Assembly (NCBI GenBank): GCA_023459215.1
Contig: JAEWVF010000017.1
Location: 1-54,969, forward strand
From: Chloroflexota bacterium
Lineage (GTDB): Bacteria > Chloroflexota > Anaerolineae > Anaerolineales > Villigracilaceae
DNA: 54,969 bases
Reading direction: 5' to 3'
The notes under the pieces were generated by a model that saw only the letters and a list, made by a program, of their open reading frames with translations, was not told where the DNA came from and searched no databases. Shown in pieces: positions 38,545 to 47,510 of the stretch. Within the stretch, counting starts at the first letter, position 1; each line of letters begins with the position of its first letter. The translations under genes and the position numbers were made by a program.

Positions 38545-40428
38545 ATGCAAGCAATTGAGCTGTGCTGCCCATATTGCGGCAAAAAGTTCGAAGTTGAACC
38601 GCCATCAGAAAAAGAATACGAACAACCACCTCACCAGGTTTATTGCCTGCCATATACGCGTGATATTGGTAAATTTGATCCCAAACCCGAAGAAGGGGTA
38701 CTTTCTGCCGCCTGCTGGTCTGAAAAAAGAATAGGCAAAGATTATCTTTCGTTCATTAACTTCGAACGGTTTGGCATCCTGCGAATTACGGAAAAAGGCA
38801 TCAATATCAAATATCGCGTCCAGAGGTGTATTGATTGTCAGAGCCTGTTCGATGTTTTTGCAAATTACACTCCCGGTAAAACCTTTGAACAAATCTGGCC
38901 ACATCTTTTCTCGCCCGATCCGCTTACTGGCGGCATCAAATTGTATAAAGGTGAGAATCTAAGTGTACGTCTGGTCCGATCACTGGGCAAGCGATTAAAT
39001 TCAAACTTTGTCGGCGCATTTATCTTTAGCCTGGTCATCTTTTTGACGGGCTGGTTACCCTATTTCTTTTTATCCTCATCAGGGATGCTTAACTTTCGCC
39101 TGTCCAAATTCATGGACACTCTCCTCGGCGCTCCTTCAGCCATAAACCCTCTCATTTCTGACCTTAATCTGTACGAGAAAACAAATATCCTGACCACCAG
39201 CACGTTTATCCTGTATTTTGCCATCTCGGCTGGCATCATGCTATTGTTGCTTTATTTTGAAAATTATCTGTCTTACCTGCAAACATCATCTGATTTCGAT
39301 GAACTCTTCACCTTAAAAGAATCAAAAATCGGATTAAATTTCTGGAAAAATTACATCTCATCCCGTTTTGTGGGTGTCCAGTTACACAAAGGGTTCCTGC
39401 CTAAGCCAAGCCAATCGGATATTTTCGCTGGCGGTATCTCGCTTGGGTTGGCGTTAATCTCCTGGTTCGCAACCCAATCAGAAAAGCTCTTCGAAAGCAT
39501 TGCCAGCGGAAATTTCTATCTTGTCGTTTTCTTTATTTCTGAGCTATTTGTCTGGTTGTTTATCATCTACTTCCTGTCGATTGCAATTTTCCTCTCTTTG
39601 AGCCTGAGTTCATATGTGCTCAACGGCATCCGAAAAATCCCGATGAACATCACACCCTATGATAACTTTTCGTTATCCAAACCGTTAAGGGTACTGGAAT
39701 CCTATTCGGTTAACATCTTGTTGGTTAGCTTTATCATCATCCTACTCATCCTTTCAATGTCACAGATGATCATTGAAATTCGCTGGGTTCTGGTTTGGTT
39801 CGAACTTGCCCTGGCCTTGTTATTTATCGCGGTCGGATTGGGTTCAAGCCGCAATGAATATATCGTGGGAGCTATCCTCTACCTTCTGATCCTATACGGG
39901 CTGGAAAATGCCACCAGGGATATTGCCTCGCTCGGTATGCAGATTGAAAAGGGCGTGATCAGCACCAGCCTGCAAATTCCTATTGTTGATTTACGAATTC
40001 TGGTCTTGGGATTTTTCCTGACAAGCGCTTTGGCTTTTCAACTATACTCGGCTGACCAATACGTTAATAACCTGCTGGTGAAGGCAAAAAAATCAGCAAT
40101 CAGGATTCAAAGAAAACAGTTGGAAATTTTGCAGGAAAATCTTGACTTACTGAACAGCAGCATTACCCAACTCAATGACAAGATCCATAAACAAACATCA
40201 AACACAGTAACAAACAAGCTGATCAATGAGTATCAGTCACAAAGATTTTCCGTATTATCCAGCATCGATGCCGCCATCAAAGTGATCGATCATCTAGAGA
40301 AAATCGATGTCAAAAAGAACCCTTTTAGCAATATCACAAAGGTGTTAACCCCGCTGGCAACATCCATGTTTTTTGCAATTATAGAAAAAGCTGTTTTTGA
40401 TTTCATTTTTCCATCAAAAACAATTTAA
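38545..40428 (+). CDS. Polytopic membrane protein with zinc-ribbon-like N-terminus
   Basis: 627 residues. The N-terminus carries C7/C8-PY-C11 and, near residue 95, C95-ID-C98, two CxxC knuckles that could together bind zinc. Eight or more membrane helices fill about 148-520, then a coiled coil (about 525-565, KSAIRIQRKQLEILQENLDLL) and a final hydrophobic end (MFFAIIEKAVFDFIF). The ATG at 38545 gives MQAIELCCPYCGKKF right at the first knuckle; GTG codons at 38536 and 38539 are alternatives. AT-rich like its partner 37684-38535. No family recognised; a membrane complex sensing or transporting something is a guess only. Confidence 0.65.
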   Translation: MQAIELCCPYCGKKFEVEPPSEKEYEQPPHQVYCLPYTRDIGKFDPKPEEGVLSAACWSEKRIGKDYLSFINFERFGILRITEKGINIKYRVQRCIDCQSLFDVFANYTPGKTFEQIWPHLFSPDPLTGGIKLYKGENLSVRLVRSLGKRLNSNFVGAFIFSLVIFLTGWLPYFFLSSSGMLNFRLSKFMDTLLGAPSAINPLISDLNLYEKTNILTTSTFILYFAISAGIMLLLLYFENYLSYLQTSSDFDELFTLKESKIGLNFWKNYISSRFVGVQLHKGFLPKPSQSDIFAGGISLGLALISWFATQSEKLFESIASGNFYLVVFFISELFVWLFIIYFLSIAIFLSLSLSSYVLNGIRKIPMNITPYDNFSLSKPLRVLESYSVNILLVSFIIILLILSMSQMIIEIRWVLVWFELALALLFIAVGLGSSRNEYIVGAILYLLILYGLENATRDIASLGMQIEKGVISTSLQIPIVDLRILVLGFFLTSALAFQLYSADQYVNNLLVKAKKSAIRIQRKQLEILQENLDLLNSSITQLNDKIHKQTSNTVTNKLINEYQSQRFSVLSSIDAAIKVIDHLEKIDVKKNPFSNITKVLTPLATSMFFAIIEKAVFDFIFPSKTI

Positions 40429-40457
40429 GAAATTAATTTAATTAGGAGACATTCGTT

Positions 40458-41381
40458 ATGCCGAAAGTAGTTTGCATCGGGAATCCGGTTTATGATTTAA
40501 TCTCAACCCCTTCGGTAAAGCCATCAGATCGCGTTTTATCGGGTTGTTCCACCAACGCTTGCCTGGCTTTCTCGAAACTGGGATTAGAGGGATTTCTTGT
40601 CGGAAATGTTGGGGACGATTTTTCCACCCGTCTTAAAGATGATCTGGCCAAACGCGGGGTTGAATTCAAGCTGTATCGTTCCGCCCAAACCGGCGGGTTT
40701 CAGTTGGAGTACTACGACGATCAGGGCAACCGGCACCTTTCGATTCTGGGCGCAGCCGGGGATATCAGCTTTGAGTTCGTGCCAGAGATGAAAGATGCCA
40801 GCCTTATCCTGTTAGGCCCGATTCTGGGCGAGATTTCTGGCGACTTTGGCCGCCAGCTTCGGGAGAACAGTCCTGCGCCGCTTTTCCTCGACCCGCAAGG
40901 CACATTGAGAAAATCACGGGACGGCAAAATCATCCACGAAATCACCGATGATTTCAAAGAGTTGGCGCGCCTGTCCAAGGTGCTCAAAGCCAACGAATTG
41001 GAAACAGAAACGGTAACAGGAATCGCGCCGCGCAGCAATCCCCGCAAAGCGGTTGAAGCCTTGCATAAATACGGCGCTGAAATTTCAATCCTGACCCTGG
41101 CAGAAGCCGGATCAATCATCTTTGACGGGAGAAATTTCTTTGAAATCCCGCCTTATACCACCAACGCCATCGATCCAACCGGCGCAGGAGATACTTACGC
41201 CGCCGGATTCTGCTACCAGTTTTTGCGCGACCCGTCCGATTTAAAGAGAGCCGGCTGCTTCGGCTCCGCAGTCGCTTCCGTTATGGTGGAAAATACCGGC
41301 CCCGACTTTCCTCTCACCCTGGAAGAGGCCGAGCGCAGGGCAAAAATCTTGTTGGAAGGCCCGGGTAAGCTGAAACTATAA
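40458..41381 (+). CDS. PfkB family carbohydrate kinase
   Basis: 307 residues of the ribokinase fold. GNPVYDLI at the start, GCSTNACLAFSKLGL near 29, VGNVGDDF near 49, and the C-terminal DPTGAGDTYAAGF (239-251) with catalytic D245. Substrate cannot be assigned: sugars, nucleosides or inositol are all possible. It is followed by a CDP-alcohol phosphatidyltransferase, so a polar head group such as inositol is one option (inference). AGGAG precedes the ATG. Confidence 0.88.
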   Translation: MPKVVCIGNPVYDLISTPSVKPSDRVLSGCSTNACLAFSKLGLEGFLVGNVGDDFSTRLKDDLAKRGVEFKLYRSAQTGGFQLEYYDDQGNRHLSILGAAGDISFEFVPEMKDASLILLGPILGEISGDFGRQLRENSPAPLFLDPQGTLRKSRDGKIIHEITDDFKELARLSKVLKANELETETVTGIAPRSNPRKAVEALHKYGAEISILTLAEAGSIIFDGRNFFEIPPYTTNAIDPTGAGDTYAAGFCYQFLRDPSDLKRAGCFGSAVASVMVENTGPDFPLTLEEAERRAKILLEGPGKLKL

Positions 41382-41403
41382 ATCCGCTGGAGAAACAAAA
41401 TAA

Positions 41404-41994
41404 ATGCTAGCAAAACTTAGACCATTATATAACTTGTTTGTAGAACCGCTTGGGAAATTAAGTGTTTCTTTGGGATTAACCCCCGACACCTGGACAATAT
41501 TCAGCCTGTTGGCGTCCATCGCCGCTGGTGTGCTCCTCTACCAAGGCAGTTTCTGGTGGGGGCTGGTATTGAGCATCATTATGTTCCTGGCAGATATGAT
41601 GGATGGCGCTACCGCTCGCGCCAGGGGAACACCTTCCAAATTCGGAACCGTTTTCGATCATGTCATCGACCGATATGCAGAGTTTTTTGTGTATGGCGGG
41701 CTGGCGGTCGGCGGTTGGATCTCGCCCCTGACCGCGATGTTTACCGCTTCAGGCGTTGTCATGGCTTCCTATGTGCGCGCCAAAGCTGAATCGACCGGCC
41801 TCGTAAAGGATTGCGCGGTTGGAATCGCTGGCCGGGCTGAGAAATTGATCCTGACCTACGGTGCGGTTGTCCTGCTTGGGCTGAACATCCACAATTGGGC
41901 CGAATATATGCTCATCGCGGTTGGAGTCATCTCGCACATTACCGCAGTCCAAAGGCTTCTGTACTCAAGGACAGCCATAGCTCAAGCCAGCTAA
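41404..41994 (+). CDS. CDP-alcohol phosphatidyltransferase
   Basis: Membrane enzyme that swaps CMP of CDP-diacylglycerol for a polar alcohol. The 196-residue product carries the full motif D64-x2-D67-G68-x2-A71-R72-x8-G81-x3-D85-x3-D89, with five to six membrane helices. Sequence character (LTPDTWTIFSLLASIAAG at the start) is nearer to archaetidyl- or phosphatidylinositol phosphate synthases than to PgsA, but this is a judgement by eye. It starts 22 nt after the PfkB gene and precedes lgt by 10 nt, so the three may be one lipid-related unit. Confidence 0.9.
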   Translation: MLAKLRPLYNLFVEPLGKLSVSLGLTPDTWTIFSLLASIAAGVLLYQGSFWWGLVLSIIMFLADMMDGATARARGTPSKFGTVFDHVIDRYAEFFVYGGLAVGGWISPLTAMFTASGVVMASYVRAKAESTGLVKDCAVGIAGRAEKLILTYGAVVLLGLNIHNWAEYMLIAVGVISHITAVQRLLYSRTAIAQAS

Positions 41995-42004
41995 TGGAGC
42001 AAAG

Positions 42005-42802
42005 ATGGAATTCACACGCGAAGGCATCAAACTAGGTTTCCTGTTTGTACACTTTTACGGCATCATTATCATGAGCGGTGTCGTACTGGCGAGTTTTCTC
42101 GCTTACCGGGAAGCCAAACGCAAAGGACTCGATCCTGAACTGGTTTGGGATCTGTTAATCTGGCTGATTATCGGCGGTGTGGTTGGGGGAAGGGTGTGGC
42201 ATATCTTCACCCCCACCCAATCGGCCATCGAAAGCGGACTAACGACCCAGTACTATCTGACCCATCCCTTGGACGCAATCGCCATATGGAACGGCGGCAT
42301 GGGAATTGTAGGCGGGGTGATTGGCGGGGCAATCGCAATGTATTTCTTTGCCCGCAAATACAAGCTATCTTTCCCTGAATGGGCAGATATCGCCTCCGCT
42401 CCCCTGGCGCTGGGACAAGCCATCGGGCGTTGGGGCAATTTTGTCAACCAGGAACTTTATGGCGCGCCAACCGACCTGCCCTGGGCTGTTACCATTGACC
42501 CGGAGAAGCGTGTCAGCGGGTTTGAACAATTCAGCACCTATCACCCTCTTTTCTTGTACGAATCGCTCTGGAATTTGGGAAATATGCTGGTGCTGCTCTG
42601 GATTTCCAGGCAATTTGCGGAAAAGCTCAAACCCGGAGACCTGTTCCTAACCTATTTGATTATTTACCCAATCGGGCGCTTCCTGCTCGATTTTCTACGC
42701 CTGGATACATCCCTGTTGGGCGGCATCAATGCCAACCAAAGCCTTATGGCTGTGGTCGCCATCCTGGCGGCCATCGCCCTGACATGGCGACATCGAAAGT
42801 AG
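42005..42802 (+). CDS. lgt: Prolipoprotein diacylglyceryl transferase
   Basis: Transfers diacylglycerol from phosphatidylglycerol to the lipobox cysteine. The 265-residue product has the Lgt signature GRWGNFVNQELYG at 141-153, YHPLFLYESLWNLG near 178 and VGGRVWHIF near 60, with seven membrane helices. It serves the many lipoproteins in this window (for example 16612, 13908, 24086, 26588). AGCAAAG is the only weak SD before the ATG. It follows the CDP-alcohol transferase closely. Confidence 0.95.
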   Translation: MEFTREGIKLGFLFVHFYGIIIMSGVVLASFLAYREAKRKGLDPELVWDLLIWLIIGGVVGGRVWHIFTPTQSAIESGLTTQYYLTHPLDAIAIWNGGMGIVGGVIGGAIAMYFFARKYKLSFPEWADIASAPLALGQAIGRWGNFVNQELYGAPTDLPWAVTIDPEKRVSGFEQFSTYHPLFLYESLWNLGNMLVLLWISRQFAEKLKPGDLFLTYLIIYPIGRFLLDFLRLDTSLLGGINANQSLMAVVAILAAIALTWRHRK

Positions 42803-42841
42803 TTCGTTCCCGGTTCATCATGCAAGAATTAAAGGTGAGCA

Positions 42842-43771
42842 ATGATCGAGTGTGAAGACCTGACCAAACATTTTGATAGCTTCAAAGCGGTCGAGGGCAT
42901 TAACCTGAGCGTACCGCCCGGAAAAGTGCTGGCCCTGCTCGGCCAGAATGGAGCGGGGAAAACCACCACCGTGCGCATGTTAACCTCCATCCTGACGCCG
43001 ACACGCGGCTGGGCGCGCATCTCAGGCTACGATGTGGTTGAAAAACCCGCCCAAGTGCGCGCTTCGGTCGGCGTGTTGACTGAGATGCACGGACTATATA
43101 CACGTATGACAGCCCTGGAGTATCTCCAATTTTTCGGGGAAGTATATGGACTGGACACGGCCCGGCGGCAGAAGCGCATCGATGACCTGCTGAACTATTT
43201 CGGACTTGCCGTGGCCGCCAAACGTCGCACCGGCGAATATTCAAAGGGCATGCGTCAAAAGCTGGCCCTGGCTCGGGCTTTGATTCACGAACCACCGGTT
43301 TTACTGCTCGATGAACCAACCTCGGCGATGGATCCCGAATCGGCACAATTGGTGCGTGATGAAATTGGCAGGCTGAAATCGTCGCAGCGCTCGATCATCA
43401 TCTGCACCCATAACCTGGTTGAAGCTGAAATGCTGGCGGATAGCATTGCCATCATCTATCACGGACGGATTCTGCTGCAAGGCACCCTTGAAGAATTGCG
43501 CCGCCAGTTACTGGGCGCGCCAGAATACGAGGTCAGGCTCTCGGGAAAATGGACGCCCAATGGCCTGGAATCCATCAACGGGTTGCGCGTTACCCAAATC
43601 CACGAGAACGGTTTCCGCTACGAGACAGAAAATCCCGAATTAACCAATCCCCTCCTGGTCAAAGACCTGATCGAACAAAATGCGCCGGTGGTCACTGTGC
43701 AACAGGTTTCGCGCAGTTTGGAACAGGTTTATTTGAAAGCAATGAACATGGCAGCAGCAGGTGCCCTATGA
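42842..43771 (+). CDS. ABC exporter ATP-binding protein
   Basis: 309 residues. Walker A LLGQNGAGKTTT near 31-42, signature YSKGMRQKLALARAL (variant of LSGGQ) near 133, Walker B LLLDEPTSAMD near 155, H-loop ICTHNLVEAE. About 80 residues follow the nucleotide domain, as in NatA/DrrA-type exporters (DUF4162-like). It overlaps the permease gene by ATGA. Substrate unknown. Confidence 0.9.
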   Translation: MIECEDLTKHFDSFKAVEGINLSVPPGKVLALLGQNGAGKTTTVRMLTSILTPTRGWARISGYDVVEKPAQVRASVGVLTEMHGLYTRMTALEYLQFFGEVYGLDTARRQKRIDDLLNYFGLAVAAKRRTGEYSKGMRQKLALARALIHEPPVLLLDEPTSAMDPESAQLVRDEIGRLKSSQRSIIICTHNLVEAEMLADSIAIIYHGRILLQGTLEELRRQLLGAPEYEVRLSGKWTPNGLESINGLRVTQIHENGFRYETENPELTNPLLVKDLIEQNAPVVTVQQVSRSLEQVYLKAMNMAAAGAL

Positions 43772-45300
43772 GCCGAGAAGACCTTCGTTTGGCCTGGCTG
43801 GTAGCCCGGCGCGAGTTGATTGACCAGATGCGCGACTGGCGCATCCTGGTTCCGATGCTGATTTTGATTCTGTTTTTCCCTTACCTGATGAACTTTGCTG
43901 CCTTCCAATCGGTTGAGTTCATTAATCAGTACGGAGCCGAGCTGGTTGCAGAGCGGATTGTGCCGTTTTTCCTGATGGTAGTAGGTTTTTTCCCGGTAAC
44001 TGTCTCGCTGATTGTTGCATTAGAGGCTTTTGTCGGCGAAAAAGAACGCGGCACAATCGAACCGATGCTCTCCAGCCCACTGGCTGACTGGCACATGTAT
44101 ATCGGTAAACTCATGGCCGGGTCGCTTGTGCCGCTGGCAGCCAGTTACATCAGTATGGGGTTGTACCTGATTGGACTCATACTCCAATCCATGCCTTTCC
44201 CGCCATTGGATGTTTTGATTCAAATGCTTTTGTTGACAGCGGTGCAAGCTGTTCTGATGGTCAGTGCGGCAATTGTGATTTCAACCCAATCCACATCCGT
44301 GCGCGCTGCCAACCTGCTGGCATCGTTCATTGTTATCCCGGTCGGCCTGCTAATTCAGGGTGAAAGCGCATTGATTTTCTGGGGAGATAATGAAGTGCTT
44401 TGGCTGGCCATTCTGGGCGTGGTTTTGATTACAATCCTGATTGTGCGTTTGGGGCTGGCTCATTTTCAGCGCGAAGCCCTGATCGGGCGTGAAATCGACA
44501 TGCTTAACCTGCGCTGGATGGCCGGGTATTTCTGGCAAATTTTCAGCGGCACACAGCAAGCCCCGGCAATGTTGCGCTGGTTAACTTCGGGACAGGCGCG
44601 CCAGGAATTCAACATCGGACAAGCACTGGTAGCCGATCTGCGTGGCATCCTGATCTGGTATGGCACCCAGGTTTTCCCGTTACTGAAGAAGATGCGCACA
44701 GCCATCCTGATTACTGTTATTCTGGGCTTGCTGGCCAGTGGGGGAACATTCACCTATGTTCTTACAAACTTCCAGGAAGTTCAAATTAACGATGAAACCG
44801 CCAAGGTGGCAGCCACGGAAATTAGGGATTTGATGCTGGACGGGCAAACCCCGCTAAACATCACCAGTTCCGGCTTGTTCTTCAACAACCTGCGCGCCGA
44901 AGTCTTAATGCTACTGATTGGCATGGTTTCTTTCGGTGTTGGCGGAATTCTGGTATACGGGATCAACTTCGCGCTGATTGGCGGCGTGCTGGCTTTTGTC
45001 GAGCAGCTTGGCTTTTCTGCCTGGGGAATCGCCCTGTATGGGGTGCTGCCCCACGGCATCTTCGAATTGCCATCAATCATCCTGGCAAGTTCGGCCGTTC
45101 TATACATGGGCGTGCGGTTGGTAACCCCCAATCCCAGCGAATCGATCGGACATGTTTTTATTCAAACCCTGGCGGAGTGGATGAAAATAGGCATCGGGCT
45201 GGCCTTTCCCTTGTTGCTGATTGCCGCACTCATCGAGGCGAACATCACGCCCCTGTTGTTATACCAGTTTCTCGAACAAACCTTTCTCGCAGGGAGTTAA
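43768..45300 (+). CDS. ABC-2 type permease fused to a SpoIIM-like domain
   Basis: 510 residues. The first 300 residues are an ABC-2/NatB permease (RRELIDQMRDWRILVPMLILILFFP, a large exposed loop, EKERGTIEPMLSSPLADWHMYIGKL, then several helices). From about residue 320 a second membrane domain resembles SpoIIM (DUF95): FFNNLRAEVLMLLIGMVSFGVGG, then PHGIFELPSIILASSA near 428-443, the hallmark of that family, and LIAALIEANITP near the end. SpoIIM-like proteins often sit beside ABC exporters; here the two are one chain. Start ATG overlaps the ATPase stop; the stop overlaps the next start (TAATG). Confidence 0.82.
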   Translation: MSREDLRLAWLVARRELIDQMRDWRILVPMLILILFFPYLMNFAAFQSVEFINQYGAELVAERIVPFFLMVVGFFPVTVSLIVALEAFVGEKERGTIEPMLSSPLADWHMYIGKLMAGSLVPLAASYISMGLYLIGLILQSMPFPPLDVLIQMLLLTAVQAVLMVSAAIVISTQSTSVRAANLLASFIVIPVGLLIQGESALIFWGDNEVLWLAILGVVLITILIVRLGLAHFQREALIGREIDMLNLRWMAGYFWQIFSGTQQAPAMLRWLTSGQARQEFNIGQALVADLRGILIWYGTQVFPLLKKMRTAILITVILGLLASGGTFTYVLTNFQEVQINDETAKVAATEIRDLMLDGQTPLNITSSGLFFNNLRAEVLMLLIGMVSFGVGGILVYGINFALIGGVLAFVEQLGFSAWGIALYGVLPHGIFELPSIILASSAVLYMGVRLVTPNPSESIGHVFIQTLAEWMKIGIGLAFPLLLIAALIEANITPLLLYQFLEQTFLAGS

Positions 45301-46055
45301 TGGCCAAACTAACGATTCTGGGATCTTCCAATGCAATTCCCAGCCTGGAGCATGAAAATACGCACATGGTTCTGGTCAGCAAAAGCCACACAATCATGGT
45401 TGACTGCGCCAGTAACCCGATTGTGCGCCTGCAACAGGCGGGAATCAACTTTCAGAAGATTACCGATATCATCCTGACCCATTTCCATCCCGACCACGTT
45501 GGCGGACTGCCTCTTTTACTAATGGACATGTGGCTGCTTGGCCGTCGCGCTCCGCTTAACATCTATGGATTGCATTACACGATTGACCGCGCCGAAACCA
45601 TGATGGGACTATTTTCCTGGGGCGACTGGCCAAATTTTTTCCCGGTGAACTTTTGCCGCATCCCCGCCGATCCATTGGCTACCGTCATGGACAACGATGA
45701 GTTGAGAATATATGCTTCACCGGTCAAACACTTTATTCCCAATATCGGCTTGCGCTTTGAGTTAAAACAGGAAAATAAAAGCCTGGCTTATTCCTGCGAC
45801 ACAGAACCCTGTTCGACAGTTTTCGCGCTTGCAAAGAATGTGGATTACCTGCTCCACGAGGCCTCCGGCGATTTTATCGGCCACTCATCGGCAGCCCAGG
45901 CCGGGGATGTAGCCCGCACAGCCGGCGTTAAAGAGCTGATTCTGATCCACTACCCAACCGGAACCTTATCCTCTGGAAATCTGGTCAATGAAGCCACCCA
46001 AAAATTTTCAGGCCAGATTCGCCTGGCCAAAGATTTTATGGTCATTGACCTTTAA
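45300..46055 (+). CDS. MBL-fold hydrolase (RNase Z/arylsulfatase-like group)
   Basis: 251 residues. ILGSSNAIPS at the start and the zinc motif THFHPDHVGG with H61, H63, D65 and H66; further metal ligands in SPVKHFIPNIG, SCDTEP and the C-terminal IHYPTG. The layout matches the RNase Z-like branch, whose members include tRNA 3' endonucleases and small-molecule hydrolases. It lacks a clear exosite arm, so a tRNase role is doubtful. Its ATG overlaps the permease stop, which suggests a link with the exporter. Confidence 0.82.
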   Translation: MAKLTILGSSNAIPSLEHENTHMVLVSKSHTIMVDCASNPIVRLQQAGINFQKITDIILTHFHPDHVGGLPLLLMDMWLLGRRAPLNIYGLHYTIDRAETMMGLFSWGDWPNFFPVNFCRIPADPLATVMDNDELRIYASPVKHFIPNIGLRFELKQENKSLAYSCDTEPCSTVFALAKNVDYLLHEASGDFIGHSSAAQAGDVARTAGVKELILIHYPTGTLSSGNLVNEATQKFSGQIRLAKDFMVIDL

Positions 46056-46087
46056 AAACCAATCCAACTTCACAGGAGCTTTATCAT

Positions 46088-46786
46088 ATGCCCAGCAAAA
46101 AACAAATTTCAAAACGGCAAGCTGTCAAGTCCGAAATGAACGCCAAGGCCGTTCAAATTGCGGCTGTGGCCGTATTCGTGTTGATTCTGGCTGTCATCAC
46201 CTGGATCGGCTTCAGCCCGCGTGAAAATCAGCAGGAAAGCGCTGCCCAGCCAGAAAGCAGCGCAAATACTGCAAGCCTTAAACAATACAGCGCGCCGCCC
46301 GAAATGACCGTCGATCCGGCCAAAAGCTACCTGGCAACCTTCAAACTGGCGAAAGGCGGCGAATTCGTTGTCGAGCTTTACCCCGACAAAGCCCCGATCA
46401 CCGTCAACAGCTTTGTCTTTCTGGCGCGCGAGGGTTTCTATAATGGGACCACTTTCCACCGCGTCCTGGAAGGGTTTATGGCCCAGGGCGGCGACCCGAC
46501 CGGTACCGGCGGCGGCGGACCCGGCTATCAGTTTGTCAACGAAGACAGCGACCTGACCTTCGACAAGGCCGGTGTGGTTGCCATGGCCAACGCCGGACGC
46601 GATACCAATGGCAGCCAATTCTTTATTACTTTTGGCCCGCATGAATTCCTTAACGGCGGCTATACCATCTTTGGACAGGTGATCGAAGGCCTCGATGTAG
46701 TGCTCAGCATCCGCTTGCGCGACCCGGAGCAGTTCCCGGATTACGAAGGGGATGTGCTCGAAAGCGTAACAATCACAGAACAATAG
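46088..46786 (+). CDS. Membrane-anchored cyclophilin-type peptidyl-prolyl isomerase
   Basis: 232 residues. Basic cytosolic start (KKQISKRQAVK), one membrane helix at about 22-43, a Ser/Ala/Gln-rich linker, then a complete cyclophilin domain from about 80: FHRVLEGFMAQGGDPTGTG and NGSQFFITFG carry the catalytic Arg, Gln and Phe residues. It is the single-domain relative of the DsbA-cyclophilin lipoprotein at 26588-27835. AGGAG lies 9 nt before the ATG. It probably folds exported proteins at the outer face of the membrane. Confidence 0.92.
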   Translation: MPSKKQISKRQAVKSEMNAKAVQIAAVAVFVLILAVITWIGFSPRENQQESAAQPESSANTASLKQYSAPPEMTVDPAKSYLATFKLAKGGEFVVELYPDKAPITVNSFVFLAREGFYNGTTFHRVLEGFMAQGGDPTGTGGGGPGYQFVNEDSDLTFDKAGVVAMANAGRDTNGSQFFITFGPHEFLNGGYTIFGQVIEGLDVVLSIRLRDPEQFPDYEGDVLESVTITEQ

Positions 46787-46845
46787 CCGTTTAATTCTTG
46801 CTATTTGACCAATCTTGGGTATCATCAAAGGTACGAGGCAACGCT

Positions 46846-47508
46846 ATGACCGATGAAAACAACCTTTCACAAGATTTCCCGGTGCTGGTTGCCCAGCATG
46901 GCCCGCTGGATGGCGGCCGCTGGTCCTTGGATCGTACCTTAATGCTGGGCCGCGACCCAGGCTGCGATATTGTCATCCCTGACCGCCAGGTTTCGCGCTA
47001 TCACGCCCGCCTGACAACCAATACCGGCGGCGTTGTACTCGAAGACCTGGGCAGCAAGAATGGCACCAGCCACAACAACGGCCCGTTGCTCGCGCCAGTG
47101 GTTCTACAGGATGGCGACATCATCAAAATCGCCGTTGCCCAGGAATTCATGTTCCTGAGTTCAGACGCCACCATGCCGCTCGAGGCCGCCACAAGCCGCA
47201 ATGACCGCTTGGTGCTTGACATGCGCTCCCGTCAGGTCTGGGTGTTGGGACGACAACTCACCCCACCGCTTTCAGCCTCGCAGTTTCACCTGCTCTGGAA
47301 GTTGTATGAAAACAACGGCAGCGTCATCACCCGCCAGGAACTCGTCAACGCCGTTTGGGGTGATGAGCAATCAGCCGGGGTCAGCGACCAAGCCCTCGAC
47401 GCCCTCATCCGCCGCTTGCGCGACCGACTGGCCGAAATCGACCCGGCTCACGCTTACATTGTGACCGTCCGCGGTCACGGTATGCGCCTCGACATCCCCA
47501 AGGAGTAG
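46846..47508 (+). CDS. FHA domain fused to an OmpR-type winged helix
   Basis: 220 residues. An FHA phosphothreonine-binding domain at about 25-105 (LGRDPGCDIVIPDRQVSRYHARL, LGSKNGTSHNNGP) is followed by a transcription-activator winged helix at about 120-217 (LSASQFHLLWKLYENNGSVITRQELVNAVWG, LIRRLRDRLAEIDP, TVRGHGMRL). There is no receiver domain, so DNA binding would be governed by a phosphothreonine partner, for instance a substrate of the Ser/Thr kinase at 29205 (inference). This order recalls EmbR but reversed. ATG at 46846 follows GAGG; an earlier ATG at 46798 lacks an SD. Confidence 0.88.
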   Translation: MTDENNLSQDFPVLVAQHGPLDGGRWSLDRTLMLGRDPGCDIVIPDRQVSRYHARLTTNTGGVVLEDLGSKNGTSHNNGPLLAPVVLQDGDIIKIAVAQEFMFLSSDATMPLEAATSRNDRLVLDMRSRQVWVLGRQLTPPLSASQFHLLWKLYENNGSVITRQELVNAVWGDEQSAGVSDQALDALIRRLRDRLAEIDPAHAYIVTVRGHGMRLDIPKE

Positions 47509-47510
47509 GC

